Under the pieces are notes generated by a model. The model worked only from the letters and a program-made list of their open reading frames with translations, searched no databases and was not told the origin of the DNA. The position numbers and the translations under genes are program-made. From Silene conica (taxonomy: Eukaryota; Streptophyta; Magnoliopsida; Caryophyllales; Caryophyllaceae), in contig CM055319.2 of assembly GCA_029255685.2 (NCBI GenBank), forward strand, positions 36,094,530 through 36,158,529: a DNA stretch of 64,000 bases. The letters are read 5' to 3'. Positions 48,875 to 58,907 of this stretch are shown one piece after another. Position 1 is the stretch's first letter; every line of letters starts with the position of its first letter.

Positions 48875-49804
48875 ATGGCTACTTCCACTACTACGAACAA
48901 TTCATGGTTACGTTCCTTCATGGATCGTTGTAAGCTAGAAAAGAATGGGGCAAACTTTGCCGATTGGGATGCCCAACTGTTGTTGGCGGCAGAGGGAGAC
49001 GGTAAGACCGAATTCCTTATTGAAGCATCACCTCCCGAACCTGCTGAAAATGCCACCGCCGTGGCAAGACGACCTTATGATTCTTATCACAAGGAGTCTT
49101 GGGAATTGAAAAATGTTTTGATCCTCTCGATGGAGCCGGAACTCCAAAAGATTGCCCTAAAGATTGGCACAGCTTATGAGATCTATTGCAGGCTTCTGAC
49201 AATGTTCTCAAAGGCTTCGAGAATTGTCCAATATGGGGCAGTATCGGCTTTCTTTGATCTCAACCTTAAGGAGGGGCAAAAGGTTAGCCCACATGTACTC
49301 AAGATGATTGAGCATGTAGAAACCCTAAGGATTAATCAAGTGGACATTCCTAAGGAACTTGTGATTGACAGAATCCTCCACTCCTTGTCTAAGGTGAAGA
49401 CTTATGTACAATTCCGGATGAATTTCAACATAAGGAACCAAGACGTCTCTCTCGATGAACTGCACAATATGATCGTGCAGGTAGAAAGGGATATGGACCT
49501 AAATGTTAGTTCCCCCAAGGATGAGCTCTATATAAATGTCAAGGGCAAAGGAAAGTTCGATAGGAAGGGTAGGGCTAAGAGGAGGCAACCTTCCAAAGGT
49601 TTGAAGGATGTGTCTTCGGAGGCAAGTACATCAGATCCCAACATGAGCGCTCCTCAAGGAGCCAGGTGCTTTTATTGTAATAATAAAGGACATAAGAAGA
49701 GGAATTGTTCCAGATATCTCAGCGATCTCAAAGCTGGGAAGATTCTTCCAAGTTGGTATGATAACTATCTCTATTTTGTGTTAATCTCAACTAACGTATT
49801 ATGA
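48875..49804 (+). CDS. gag of element G (intact frame, no pol downstream)
   Basis: 309 residues from ATG at 48875 to the stop at 49802-49804. UBN2-type gag: SWLRSFMDRC near the N-terminus, NVLILSMEPELQ, FSKASRIVQYGAVSAFFDLN, KEGQKVSPHVLKMIEHVETL, LSKVKTYVQFRMNFN and SLDELHNMIVQVERDM. A basic stretch follows, then a zinc knuckle CFYCNNKGHKKRNC at about residues 264-277. In Angela/BARE elements the frame normally continues into protease after the knuckle. Here it closes about 30 residues later, and none of the six frames resumes pol before the polypurine tract. Its product would be the particle protein of Copia-like elements, acting in the cytoplasm. Near identity with G' suggests recent origin. 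Confidence 0.92.
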   Translation: MATSTTTNNSWLRSFMDRCKLEKNGANFADWDAQLLLAAEGDGKTEFLIEASPPEPAENATAVARRPYDSYHKESWELKNVLILSMEPELQKIALKIGTAYEIYCRLLTMFSKASRIVQYGAVSAFFDLNLKEGQKVSPHVLKMIEHVETLRINQVDIPKELVIDRILHSLSKVKTYVQFRMNFNIRNQDVSLDELHNMIVQVERDMDLNVSSPKDELYINVKGKGKFDRKGRAKRRQPSKGLKDVSSEASTSDPNMSAPQGARCFYCNNKGHKKRNCSRYLSDLKAGKILPSWYDNYLYFVLISTNVL

Positions 49805-50056
49805 TACATGTTGTGATGTAAATGCTCTTCTTACTTGAATTAGGGCATGGAAACAAAAATAAGGGAAAGAAAAATCAAGCATAATGGATCAATGGAACTA
49901 AGAGTAGCTCCACTCAGGATGATCAAGAAGCTTTGTTTTTCCGCTTATTTTGCTAATATTTCAAGTGTTGTATGAACAATTAAGACCTATGTTTTATTTC
50001 CTTGTTGGACAAGGAAAGGGGAAATCCTTGAACAATATGTTGTATTTTGGATAATA

Positions 50057-50086
50057 TAGTGACTTGGTTTTCAACCCAAGTCACTA
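50057..50086 (+). other. Post-gag hairpin of G
   Basis: Perfect 11-bp arms TAGTGACTTGG and CCAAGTCACTA with loop TTTTCAAC, about 250 bp after the gag stop. Conserved in E as GTGACTTGG...CCAAGTCAC. Confidence 0.8.
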
Positions 50087-52885
50087 TCGGTTTATAATTA
50101 TGTTCTTGTTTAGTTTAACATACACTTGCAAATCTCTAAACATAAAATAAAATTGATTATGAAATTTCAATGTATGACCATTGAAACCGAATAGGTATAG
50201 GATACCCAATTCAAATCAAATCAAAATCAAATTAAGTTAAGAACTTAATTAAAGAGGAAAAGTTGTCATAAGGGTACACAAACCAACTTCAAAATTATCA
50301 ACCATTCTGAAGTATCTAAAGCTTTAAATTGAATATTTTCTGTAATAAACCATAAGGATACACAAACCAACATCAAAGTCATTGCTTGTGGCCTTAGTAG
50401 CTATCTTTGGTGATAAAATGGGATTATTATTACAAAGATAGAGTGGGAGAAATTTGAAAAGTCCACAAATAGCATATGATTTTGACAAGCACAAAGGATA
50501 TGATCTATTAGTGAATAGTAGGATTTATTGTGTTTTGGTTATGTGAAAGATAAGAAGGAAGATTAAGTTGTGGATGGGATCTACGATTTAAGAAAATCTG
50601 GGATCTACGATTTGAGAAAATCTACACCTTATGGTTGTAAAAGGTAGATTAGGCTGTAGATAAGATTCTACGGCTTATCATCCCAAAAGTTGTGGATAAG
50701 CCCAAAGGTTGTAGATAAGATCTACGGTTTGGTAAAAATCTACGCCTTATATACCAACGGCCCCGGCCCTGGAGGATACTTCAAAGATAAATTCTTGAAG
50801 TTTGTAAGGAAAAATTCTATACATGGATAAGATCCATGATATAGTCCTCGTACAGTACAAGATAAGATAAATGTGGGAAACTGAAAGTTCCTACACACAG
50901 AAATTGTGTACCATAAGAAAAGACTCTTATAGAAACTACGGGAGGACACTCGAAGAAAAATTATTCAAAAGATTTTGCATAGGCTCAAGAAAGGGTTCTT
51001 GGATTTAGATGGTGATCTAAATGTGCCAATGCAAATTCTAAGAACCATGAAAATTATAAGATATACATGCTGATGAATGAGATTTGTTGAGAGAAGCATA
51101 AGCTGACATATGGATGTCTGCATTTATAAGATATACATGCTAATAAATGAGATTTATTGAGAGAAGCATGGGTTGACATGTGGATGCCAACAATCTACAA
51201 AGTTAAGGGTAACTTTGTTGAAAGTAGTAAGGCAATTCATTGAGAATGAATTCAGTAAACTCAATAACCATTTTTCAAAAGGGTATTTGAAAAGGATGTG
51301 ACTATTAGCACATATGGTTGAAGTCCCAACCATTTCAATTCATTAAATGTTAAGGAACATTGAATTGAGTGGGAGCTTTATGATTTACGGCTAAATGTAA
51401 AGTTCACTGGGAGTTCTCGCTCCAGGATTTGAAGCTATTGAGTCATGGGAATGACTTCGGGATCTTCAGAATCAGGCAAGAACAAGAGTTTAGTGGGAGT
51501 AAAAGTTATCTAAAACAACTCATTGCTCGTTTGGAATGAAGCATTGATACTCATGAAAGGTACACGAGTTTTTGGTTCTAGATGACATATTGATATGAAT
51601 TAAATATAATTAAACATGAGATGTTTAGTTGAGATTATAAGAGACATCTTGTTGTTAGTATTAAGGTTGTTCATGGAGATGAAGATAGTATAACCATGAT
51701 GGGATCATGGAAATTTATCGAACCTTAAGTACTATTGTTTGCACGTTTAAATCACTAATGTTTCCGCCATTAGTATAATCGTGTAAAGTGGATGCGCACC
51801 GCTTACAGGACAACCCCTTGGAGCAGGTGTTAAACCAATGATTAAACCTTGGTAAATTGTCAAAGTATTCTCCAATGAAGATGAAAGACAAATTCAAGAT
51901 TTTGGAAAACAACTTAGTCGTATGGTAAAAGGTTTGCAACGACTCAAGTTCCAAGAAACCAAGCAAAGATTTGTGATAATCTTTTGCTTACATTCATTGA
52001 CTATACATCTCAATGACTTGTATTTTAACTACATGGTCATCACAAGATTCTACAAAATGTGTACGTTCACAAATTATGTAAAGGCATTGCTGTGGCTGGG
52101 AGTTACACAATGCACATAATCTTATTCGCTAGTCATAAGAATGACTTGTCTCTTTCAGAGGAAAGATCAATGTATGGATATGATCTGCAAAGTGAACGAT
52201 CGCTCGAACCGTGGTAAACCTGGTTTACTCAAAATGAAGATAATTACAATTTTAAGGGATGTAAACGAGAGACCCTAAAGCTGATTGTAAATTAAATGGT
52301 ATTCAAAGGTTGACCACTTGGATGGTGTAATCCACTAATTGTTTGAGTTATTTATAACTCACGAAAGGTCAAGTAAAATTCAAATAGGATGGTAAGACCA
52401 TATTGAACCCCATTAAAGTGAATTGAATTATCATGACCTCGCCCCTAGTTGCTTAAGTGAGGTGACATCTCAATGCAACCGGATGTGTGATGCGATTGAT
52501 GACGAGTTCAATTGCCATAGAGTCATACGAGATGACGAATCGATCACCTAGGCATAGACATGTTAAGATACATTTGCCGGGCAAATGACCGCTGATAGAG
52601 CTCTGGCGTACTCTTATTGAAAGACTGCCTGGTCGTGGCGAGAGCATCTATCGTGTTTCACATGAGTCAGTTCTTGGACTAATGACTGTTCTCTGAGGTG
52701 GCATAGTTTTCAGATTAACTTTGATTTATGTCCTAACACCTTCGTAACTGGGGTTTATAAGGACATATTTTGGGTTATGATGGACTATGGCCAGCCGGAA
52801 GGAATAAATCGATTAGGAATTGTCCACCCCTTGTCAGGGTTGAGAAATATCTCTAGGCCACTCGAGGAGAATAATAACTAGAAAT

Positions 52886-52897
52886 GCGTGGCCACGC
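52886..52897 (+). other. 12-bp palindrome in the element G 3' region
   Basis: GCGTGGCCACGC, the same as in D and E. A, B and C have GCATGGCCATGC, a co-varying version at the same place. Confidence 0.8.
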
Positions 52898-53061
52898 TCG
52901 GAAGGTATCTATGGTAGATAATTCCGGTCAGTAGTTATAAACTCCAGATCGAGATAAACCACTCTAGATTTTAATCAATTGCCGGCACGACCTGAGAGGA
53001 CGCCATGCATTGAGTGGGAGATAGTAATAGGGCAAGAGAATTGGTAACACACACTTGTCTC

Positions 53062-53076
53062 GGACAAGTGGGAGAT
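53062..53076 (+). other. Polypurine tract of element G
   Basis: GGACAAGTGGGAGAT, abutting the 3' LTR. Confidence 0.9.
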
Positions 53077-54384
53077 TGTTGGAGGAAGTGTCCTCGACAA
53101 TAGTGTGTTGACGTAATTAAAACTCATTTAAATGAAACACAACTGGGAGTGTTACTCTTTTAAAGTCAACTGATCAACATTTATCGATAATGATTGGCTG
53201 TCTAGAGTTTGACATTATCGTCATATGCTGGTGGTGATCAGTTGATCCCTTAAGGTCATATCTTTAGGGAATTCCGTCTCAATGGAATAATTAATTAATA
53301 TTGTATTGGATAAAAATTAATTAATAACTGGAAATTTTGGAAATAATTTTATATGACGAATATTTTTATAATGGGATTATAATAATAATTAAAGTCAAAG
53401 TAATAAAATTGTTTTATTACTCGGTTTTTATTTATTCGTTTAGGAAACGATTAAATTGAGAATGAACACGGTTGATCATAAAATTACAAAGAGTTGTAAT
53501 TAAAATTTATGATATTACATTTTATACAATAATAATTTCGAATTATTAGCATAAGTATTTAAATGTAATAAATTTGTAAATTATGAATTTTAATAGTTAA
53601 AATTGCACAATTAACAAATTGGGTCATGTGTTATGAGACATGTGTGACATGTTACAAATTAAGACAATTGACAAAGATAAAATGGGTCCATATTAGACCC
53701 ATTTTTCAGCCGTGTAAGTGTAGGTATGTGTGTGGATTGTGTGTGTGTGTAAGCAACTATTGTGTGTGTCATACACAAAGAATATGTAAGGAATATCTTA
53801 TGCATTTGTGTAAGTGTAAGAAGGCCATGCATTGGCTCTCCTTGGGAGCCTTGGCCGGCCATGATGCTTGCTCAAGCAAGCTCATGTGCTTATATAAGGC
53901 ACACCTTATTCATACAACATACACTAGTTTTTGGCTAAGTGTTGTGTGCATGCTTACTCTCTCATTCTACAAAGCACTTACATACTACAACCTCATTCTC
54001 ATAACTCCTTAGTTAAAAATAGTTTTTACTAAGGAAATAATTATTTCCATTACTAAATAATATTAAGGGTAATATTATTAATATTTCTAGTATACTTATA
54101 CTAATCTTCTAGTAACAAAATTAGTATTAGTTTGAGATCGGGTCCTTGATACGCATCTTTTGGAGACGATTTTTCTTAGATCGTTTAAGGGTATTTCGGT
54201 GGTTTGAAGACTCATATAATAGGTGATTATTGAGTATAAACCTTCTAAAACCAATGTAAGGACTATCTCATCTTATGATATCATCTTGCATGCATAAGAT
54301 CTAATTTAAGTTTTATGACCTAAACTTAAAGAAACAAAACTCATTTTAGATTTGAGTATAAAATGTGGAACTTAGTTTCCAACA
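53077..54384 (+). repeat. 3' LTR of element G
   Basis: 1308 bp, equal in length to the 5' LTR and almost identical. Hairpin at 53167-53244. Confidence 0.95.
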
Positions 54385-54429
54385 GCTCTCAGCCGGTCCA
54401 CCGGCCGCCGGCCTCCGACCGGCTGGGAG
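54385..54429. repeat. Target duplication GCTCT and GC-rich inverted repeat of H, copy 3
   Basis: GCTCT (54385-54389) is the right target copy of G. It overlaps an inverted repeat with arms CTCTCAGCCGGTC (54386-54398) and GACCGGCTGGGAG (54417-54429), one mismatch. Inside are near-palindromic GCCGGTCCACCGGC and a related word 15 bp on. Confidence 0.85.
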
Positions 54430-55391
54430 TCCTCTGCCCAGAAAATACGCAATTCGACATTTAAGAACTCAATCAAACTTCATGGGATTGCTTCTATACT
54501 TCGTATACACTATTAAAATCACAAATTACAGCATATACCAACACTCATGATGCATCATAAAATCATTATCATAGATTACCCATAATTACTCATATCAATA
54601 ATTGAAAACACCCATTATTTCCTCATGAACAACATACCCATCATCAATACTAAACAAATCATGTGAAGAACATATAATCAACAAACCCTAACATGATACT
54701 AACTAATTTACAGCATCACAACCACAATCCACATAACCTAAACATGTTTCTAGTAAATAAACATACTAAAAATCAAGTAAAGTGCTAATATAGACAAAAG
54801 GCCGAGTTTCTCATTATCGTCACCTTAAAAGCGGGTTAAGCTCCGAATTCTTCTTCAATAACGAAGCTATCACGCTCCGGGTCCTCTAATCCAACTCTTA
54901 CAACAAAAGAAACGGGTTTTAGAAGCTTAAAACGGGATTTACCCAAAACAGCGTCTTTTTCGAGTTTGATAAAATTGAAATTGAAAGAGATAGAAAGCTT
55001 GCAAATCTCGCAAGGATTCCGAAAATGTAAGACTTACCGCGATTCGAGTTCGGGAAGAGGTTGAAATGTTGATTTTAAGCTCTTAAGAATGAAGAACAAT
55101 GGTGGAAATGAAGAAGCAGTGGAAATGAAGATAGATGTCGATGGAATAGGGTTTTGGTGGGGTTTATATTGTCCTTTCCATATTTTGAGTCGGGTTACTT
55201 GTTTTGTGAAACGGGTTCAAGTCGGGGTTTGATTTTGCCAAGTTAACATCTTAAGAACTAAAACATTCTTAAGACGGATCTAAACGGAGAAACTTAAAAT
55301 AAATTTACGATTTATTATTAAAATATTATTAAATTCCGTAAACTACTTTTAAATTATTAAAATCATTTTTATAAAAATACGGGATGTTACA

Positions 55392-55396
55392 TAGAA
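55392..55396. repeat. Target site duplication TAGAA, right copy (solo LTR H)
   Basis: Matches 43323-43327. Confidence 0.95.
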
Positions 55397-55984
55397 ATTT
55401 ACCCTTTGACTGACGAACCTATTTTTGTAGGCGTTAGTAATGAACATATTCCTGACATGATTGAACCCTCTGTTGATGAACCTTGTTTTTTGCAGGAATC
55501 ATTTATCGACATTCCTGATGTTTTTAATAATATTAGTGAATGTTCTATGCAAGGATCCTTTACAATGGATCCTTCGGAGGCTTTGATGTGTTTTGAGACA
55601 TGTGCAGGTGAATCTCTTGCGCAGGAGGCTGATTTGGATGCTCCAGAAATTGCGACACTAGTGGCAGAGTCTATAGGCGGTAGAAAGAGAGATATTGTCG
55701 ATCGATTAGTACCACTTACTCGATCAAATGATGTAGAGGACGAGATCACTCAAGCTAGTGATCATTTGGCTGAAGAAAAGAGCCCTAAGAAGAAGAAACC
55801 GAGGAAAGTGTCGGCCCACGACTTGGGAGTCGACAACCCCAGGAGATGGATGGCTAAAGCTATGGATGATGACCTACCTATCTACACGGTGGAGAAAAAC
55901 TCGTCTACCCAAATCACCATAGCTGAAGGGGTAACTTGCAGTCAGAGCCCTTGGTCAAAGAAACCCTGCATCCTTCGCGGATGA
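55397..55984 (+). CDS. Element I protein, C-terminal coding part, unknown function
   Basis: Open frame from the right edge of H to a stop at 55982-55984. It is acidic, with a basic patch SPKKKKPRK (about 55780-55810) that could be a nuclear localisation signal. It continues AHDLGVDNPRRWMAKAMDDD and ends SQSPWSKKPCILRG. I recognise no retroelement enzyme or known domain. It lies in element I just before the noncoding 3' region. Fossil; function unknown. Confidence 0.55.
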   Translation: MYPLTDEPIFVGVSNEHIPDMIEPSVDEPCFLQESFIDIPDVFNNISECSMQGSFTMDPSEALMCFETCAGESLAQEADLDAPEIATLVAESIGGRKRDIVDRLVPLTRSNDVEDEITQASDHLAEEKSPKKKKPRKVSAHDLGVDNPRRWMAKAMDDDLPIYTVEKNSSTQITIAEGVTCSQSPWSKKPCILRG

Positions 55985-56236
55985 CTTCTTCTTTTTGCTC
56001 ATTTCTGTTTTTCTTAAGACAATTTTTTTGTTTTGTTAAGACTTTCTAGTTTGCTTGCTTTAAGTTTTTTTTTTAGGACAATTTTGCTTTTGTTGCATAG
56101 TTAAGACTTTTGGACTTGGTTTTGGGATCTCGCGCACTTGTTGGGCGCATATTAGATGATTTTTCAGGTTTCAAGAAGAATGACGAGGTTGACACAAGTT
56201 TTTCCCGAAGAAAAGAAGACCGCTGTGCAGCAAAGG

Positions 56237-56342
56237 GGTCGACCGACTACCTTCATAGATCGGCCGACCTGATCCCTGCATTCCTGGAATTTCTGAAATC
56301 CGCAGGAAGGTCGGTCGACCTGAAATATAGGTCGGTCGACCT
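56237..56342. repeat. Two 21-bp-register motif pairs in the element I 3' region
   Basis: 56237 and 56258 (GGTCGACCGACT, GATCGGCCGACC), and 56309 and 56330 (both GGTCGGTCGACC, the reverse orientation). Each pair is 21 bp apart. Confidence 0.93.
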
Positions 56343-57391
56343 ACCCGTTCGTCACAGCCTGTTCATTTTCTCTTCAGGAATTGTGCAACCACCTTGGGTA
56401 CTTGAGTGGCACTGCTAGCCACCAAAACCTCCTAGCTTACGCTGGTTTGGGGAGGTTTTTCTCATGCGCTTCATAATCTAGTGAGTTCTTTCCAGTTTTT
56501 CCTTGGTTTTTATTTTCCTTGCATCTTTCTTTTAATTTTGTGAACCCTTTACTTAGGCTAATGCACAATGGGGACATTGTGCGGGTTACTTTGGGGAATG
56601 GTTTCGCGTCACATGCATTGTTCCATTGCATTTTTGTCACACGTTTATTGCATTTCCGTCTTGCATTGTTCTTTTCTTTATTTTTTCTTACCTATACAAA
56701 AGAAAAAAAAAAGTCCAAAAAAAAAATAGAAAAATTCAAAAATTCCAAAAAAAATGCACGTTCATTTTAGCATATAGGTCGAGTGGGAACGAGAGTATTT
56801 CAAGGATGATTTAGCTATCTTACATGTTTATGCCTTTACCTTGCCTTGTCAACTTGTTTTAGTATGAGAGTCTTTCGCATATCTACGAGTTTTTGTCAAT
56901 TTGTATATCTTGAGACTTGACTTATACCTTGGCAACCTACTATACATTCTAAGTTTTAGAGCTTATTTCCTGGTTTCATTCTTAAACCAGTTGTCTAGGA
57001 TGTGAGTAGTACTCCCCTTGAACCATGTTACATCAATATACATGAACATGAACTTGAATTGCTATATACTTGTTTTACTATCTCGTTTTGTGAGTCTTTG
57101 TACGTGCACTTGGGATCCCTTTTCTCTTATTTACCCATAAGCCTTACATAGCCAAATTTGCCTTTTTATTCCCCCAAAACTACATCCCATACTTAGCCTA
57201 CCCTTCCAAGCTAGTATTTGTGGTCTTTGGTTTAACTTTTGAGACATCTTGGTTTATTTGCTATCACGAGCAAAAAAAAAAGAGAAAAGAAAGAAGGAAA
57301 GCAAGAAAAGAAGGAAAAGAAACAGAACAAAAAAATTCAGAAAAAGAAGGAAAGAAAAGGAAAACGGAAAAAGTCAAAACGTACAGAAAAG

Positions 57392-57425
57392 AGGTCGACC
57401 GACCACATTCATGAGTCGGCCGACC
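57392..57425. repeat. 21-bp-register motif pair in the element I 3' region
   Basis: GGTCGACCGACC at 57393 and AGTCGGCCGACC at 57414. Confidence 0.9.
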
Positions 57426-58060
57426 ACCTGTCATCATCAGATTCAAAATTTCGTTCAACAAAAATTCCTTTCTTTTATATGTTATTACTCCCGTACTTCA
57501 TTCAAAATATTTGGGAGTCCTTTCTTATATTTAATGTGAGAGTTGTGCTACAAAAGAGCACTTTCTTAATATCAAGAATTGTGAAATACGTTGTTGGAAA
57601 TCGGTTTTACTAGCTTGGCTACTAACCCCACAAATCCAAAAGCATCTTAACCACTTCTTACCTTTTACCTCACATATCCTTCATTGCCTTAATTGCATGT
57701 ATCTGAGTCACTTAATGGGTTTGTTATACATAGTTGTGGAATTTTTGTTCATGTTAGATTGCAGGCATGTTTTCAAGGGTCGTAGTTAGGTGAGTGTCAT
57801 GACAAATATACTTCTTCTTATCTTTTACATATACTCACCCATTGCTTCCTGAGTATCTCGAGCGTACCACGAGAGCCCATGGTATAAGTCTCTATAGTTT
57901 CCAATTTGCAAGTGTGACGACCCCATAACTCGTTTGCATGATTTGAATGCTTTCTCATTTTGTACTTGGCATTGGTTTAGGCTTACATGTAAATTTCGCT
58001 CTGAGATTGAAATCGTTCCATTAGTTAAGATCGAGTCTAGTTCTTGCTTGAGGACAAGCA

Positions 58061-58080
58061 AGGGTTTGGTTTGGGGAATT
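58061..58080 (+). other. Polypurine tract region of element I
   Basis: AGGGTTTGGTTTGGGGAATT, directly before the LTR start TGATGCG. Confidence 0.8.
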
Positions 58081-58879
58081 TGATGCGTTTCTATTTTATG
58101 ATGTTTTACATCTATTTTTATACGCATTTTAGAGCTCATTTACGATGTTTTAGCCTTTATTTCCCAACTTTTGTCTACTTTCGTATTTTTATGCTATTTT
58201 GCAGAAGTATGCGGAAAAAGGGCGATTTTAAACCAAATCCGTCCTCAAGTGATTTTTATGGCTAAGGACACGAAAAAACAAGCCTAGCGCACATTTCAAG
58301 GCCTGAAGATAGCATAAGCAAAGGTGCATATAGCAAAGAATCGATCCACGATGTTGCAGCCTGTTTAAAATGGCTATATCTAGAGTCATAGAGCTGATAA
58401 TGGATTGATTCCAGTTGGAGGTGAAAGCCTATCCTCTTAGCTTTCCAACGCCGCAATAATCGCTTGATTACGATGAGTAACGAAGAAATGGTAGCTGTTT
58501 TAAGATCGACGCGCGCTGCAGTCCCGACATCAGGTCGACCGACCTACTAATTGGGTCGACCGACCTCAGCGCAAACCCAGAATTTTCCGCAAAGCCCATT
58601 CAAGTTATTAGGTCATTAAGAGGTCGACCGACCCAAAAAGTAGGTCGACCGACCAGGCGACTGTGTTTCCGCGATTTTTATTACGGGCTTTGCTCCTAAT
58701 CTTGTAATTAGAACTTATTTAAGGAGACCTAAGCACGAAAATTAGGTCAAGCACTCCATGTTAGTCAAAACTCCATAGTTAGAAAGAGATTTGTATTCAA
58801 GTTTTCACCTTTTGTTCCTAATTCAAATTAAGTTGTAAGTTTGCTACAATTAATCTTTCCCTTTTAATTTAATCTTGTT
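58081..58879 (+). repeat. 3' LTR of element I, cut by element K
   Basis: About 800 bp matching 41063-41870, ending at AATCTTGTT where the CACTA element begins. It keeps both motif pairs (58533/58554 and 58622/58643). Confidence 0.9.
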
Positions 58880-58897
58880 CACTAGTAGAAAAATAGC
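58880..58897 (+). repeat. Left terminal inverted repeat of K
   Basis: CACTAGTAGAAAAATAGC. The partner is beyond the window, so its exact length is unknown. Confidence 0.88.
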
Positions 58898-58907
58898 TTT
58901 TTGCGGC

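Larger units (their letters stand above)
49805..53061 (+). other. Element G internal noncoding DNA
   Basis: About 3.2 kb with no supported gene. It includes the hairpin at 50057-50086, short repeats of GGGATCTACGATTTGAGAAA (about 50576-50625), and the 3' block with CTCGAGGAG and palindrome GCGTGGCCACGC at 52886-52897. Confidence 0.7.
45069..54384 (+). mobile_element. Copia element G: structurally complete, young, gag-only
   Basis: 9316 bp on the + strand. 5' LTR 45069-46376, primer-binding site 46379-46390, leader to 48874, gag 48875-49804, about 3.2 kb of noncoding internal DNA, polypurine tract 53062-53076, 3' LTR 53077-54384. Both LTRs are 1308 bp and show only about five differences by eye, implying a very recent insertion (some hundreds of thousands of years at most with usual plant rates). 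The target duplication is perfect. No protease, integrase, reverse transcriptase or RNase H is present, so its movement must have used enzymes from another element. Confidence 0.93.
43328..55391 (-). mobile_element. Chromovirus-type solo LTR H, split by element G
   Basis: On the - strand it begins TGTAACATCCCGTATTTTTA at 55391 and ends GGGGTTTTACA at 43328. It is flanked by a perfect 5-bp duplication. Without G (45069-54384 plus its duplicated GCTCT) it is about 2.74 kb. Neither half repeats the other and no primer-binding site or coding domain is present, so I read it as a solo LTR. Large LTRs of this TGTAACA style are typical of Tekay/Del chromoviruses; that placement is an inference. Confidence 0.82.
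55985..58060 (+). other. Element I 3' region, noncoding, with three motif pairs
   Basis: About 2.1 kb. A- and purine-rich stretches at about 56700-56760 and 57275-57390 produce Lys-rich frames that I do not accept as genes. It contains 14-mer pairs at 56237/56258, 56309/56330 (opposite orientation) and 57393/57414. A CTTGCTTGAGGACAAGCAAG stretch just before the polypurine tract is familiar from Athila/Tat 3' ends. Confidence 0.7.
41063..58879 (+). mobile_element. Athila/Tat-like non-autonomous LTR element I, nested host of H, G and K
   Basis: The + strand element has a 5' LTR at 41063-42517 (1455 bp), a tRNA-Asp-type primer-binding site at 42523-42540, a short leader, a coding region of unknown function split by the H insertion, a 2.1-kb 3' region, and a polypurine tract before the 3' LTR (58081 onward), which is cut by CACTA element K. 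No gag or pol domain is visible, so it is non-autonomous. LTR difference is about 3-4 percent over the ~800 bp that can be compared. It carries 18 copies of a paired 14-mer. Confidence 0.88.

Noticed and set aside
55698-55730. TCGATCGA followed by TCGATCAA in the element I coding region, resembling a further motif pair
   Set aside because: The distance is 22 bp, not 21, and the outer trimers are not complementary. I treat it as chance.
57220-57613. Overlapping Lys/Glu-rich frames in element I
   Set aside because: Purine-rich low-complexity DNA near the 3' end of a retroelement. Overlapping frames of similar length show that composition is the cause.
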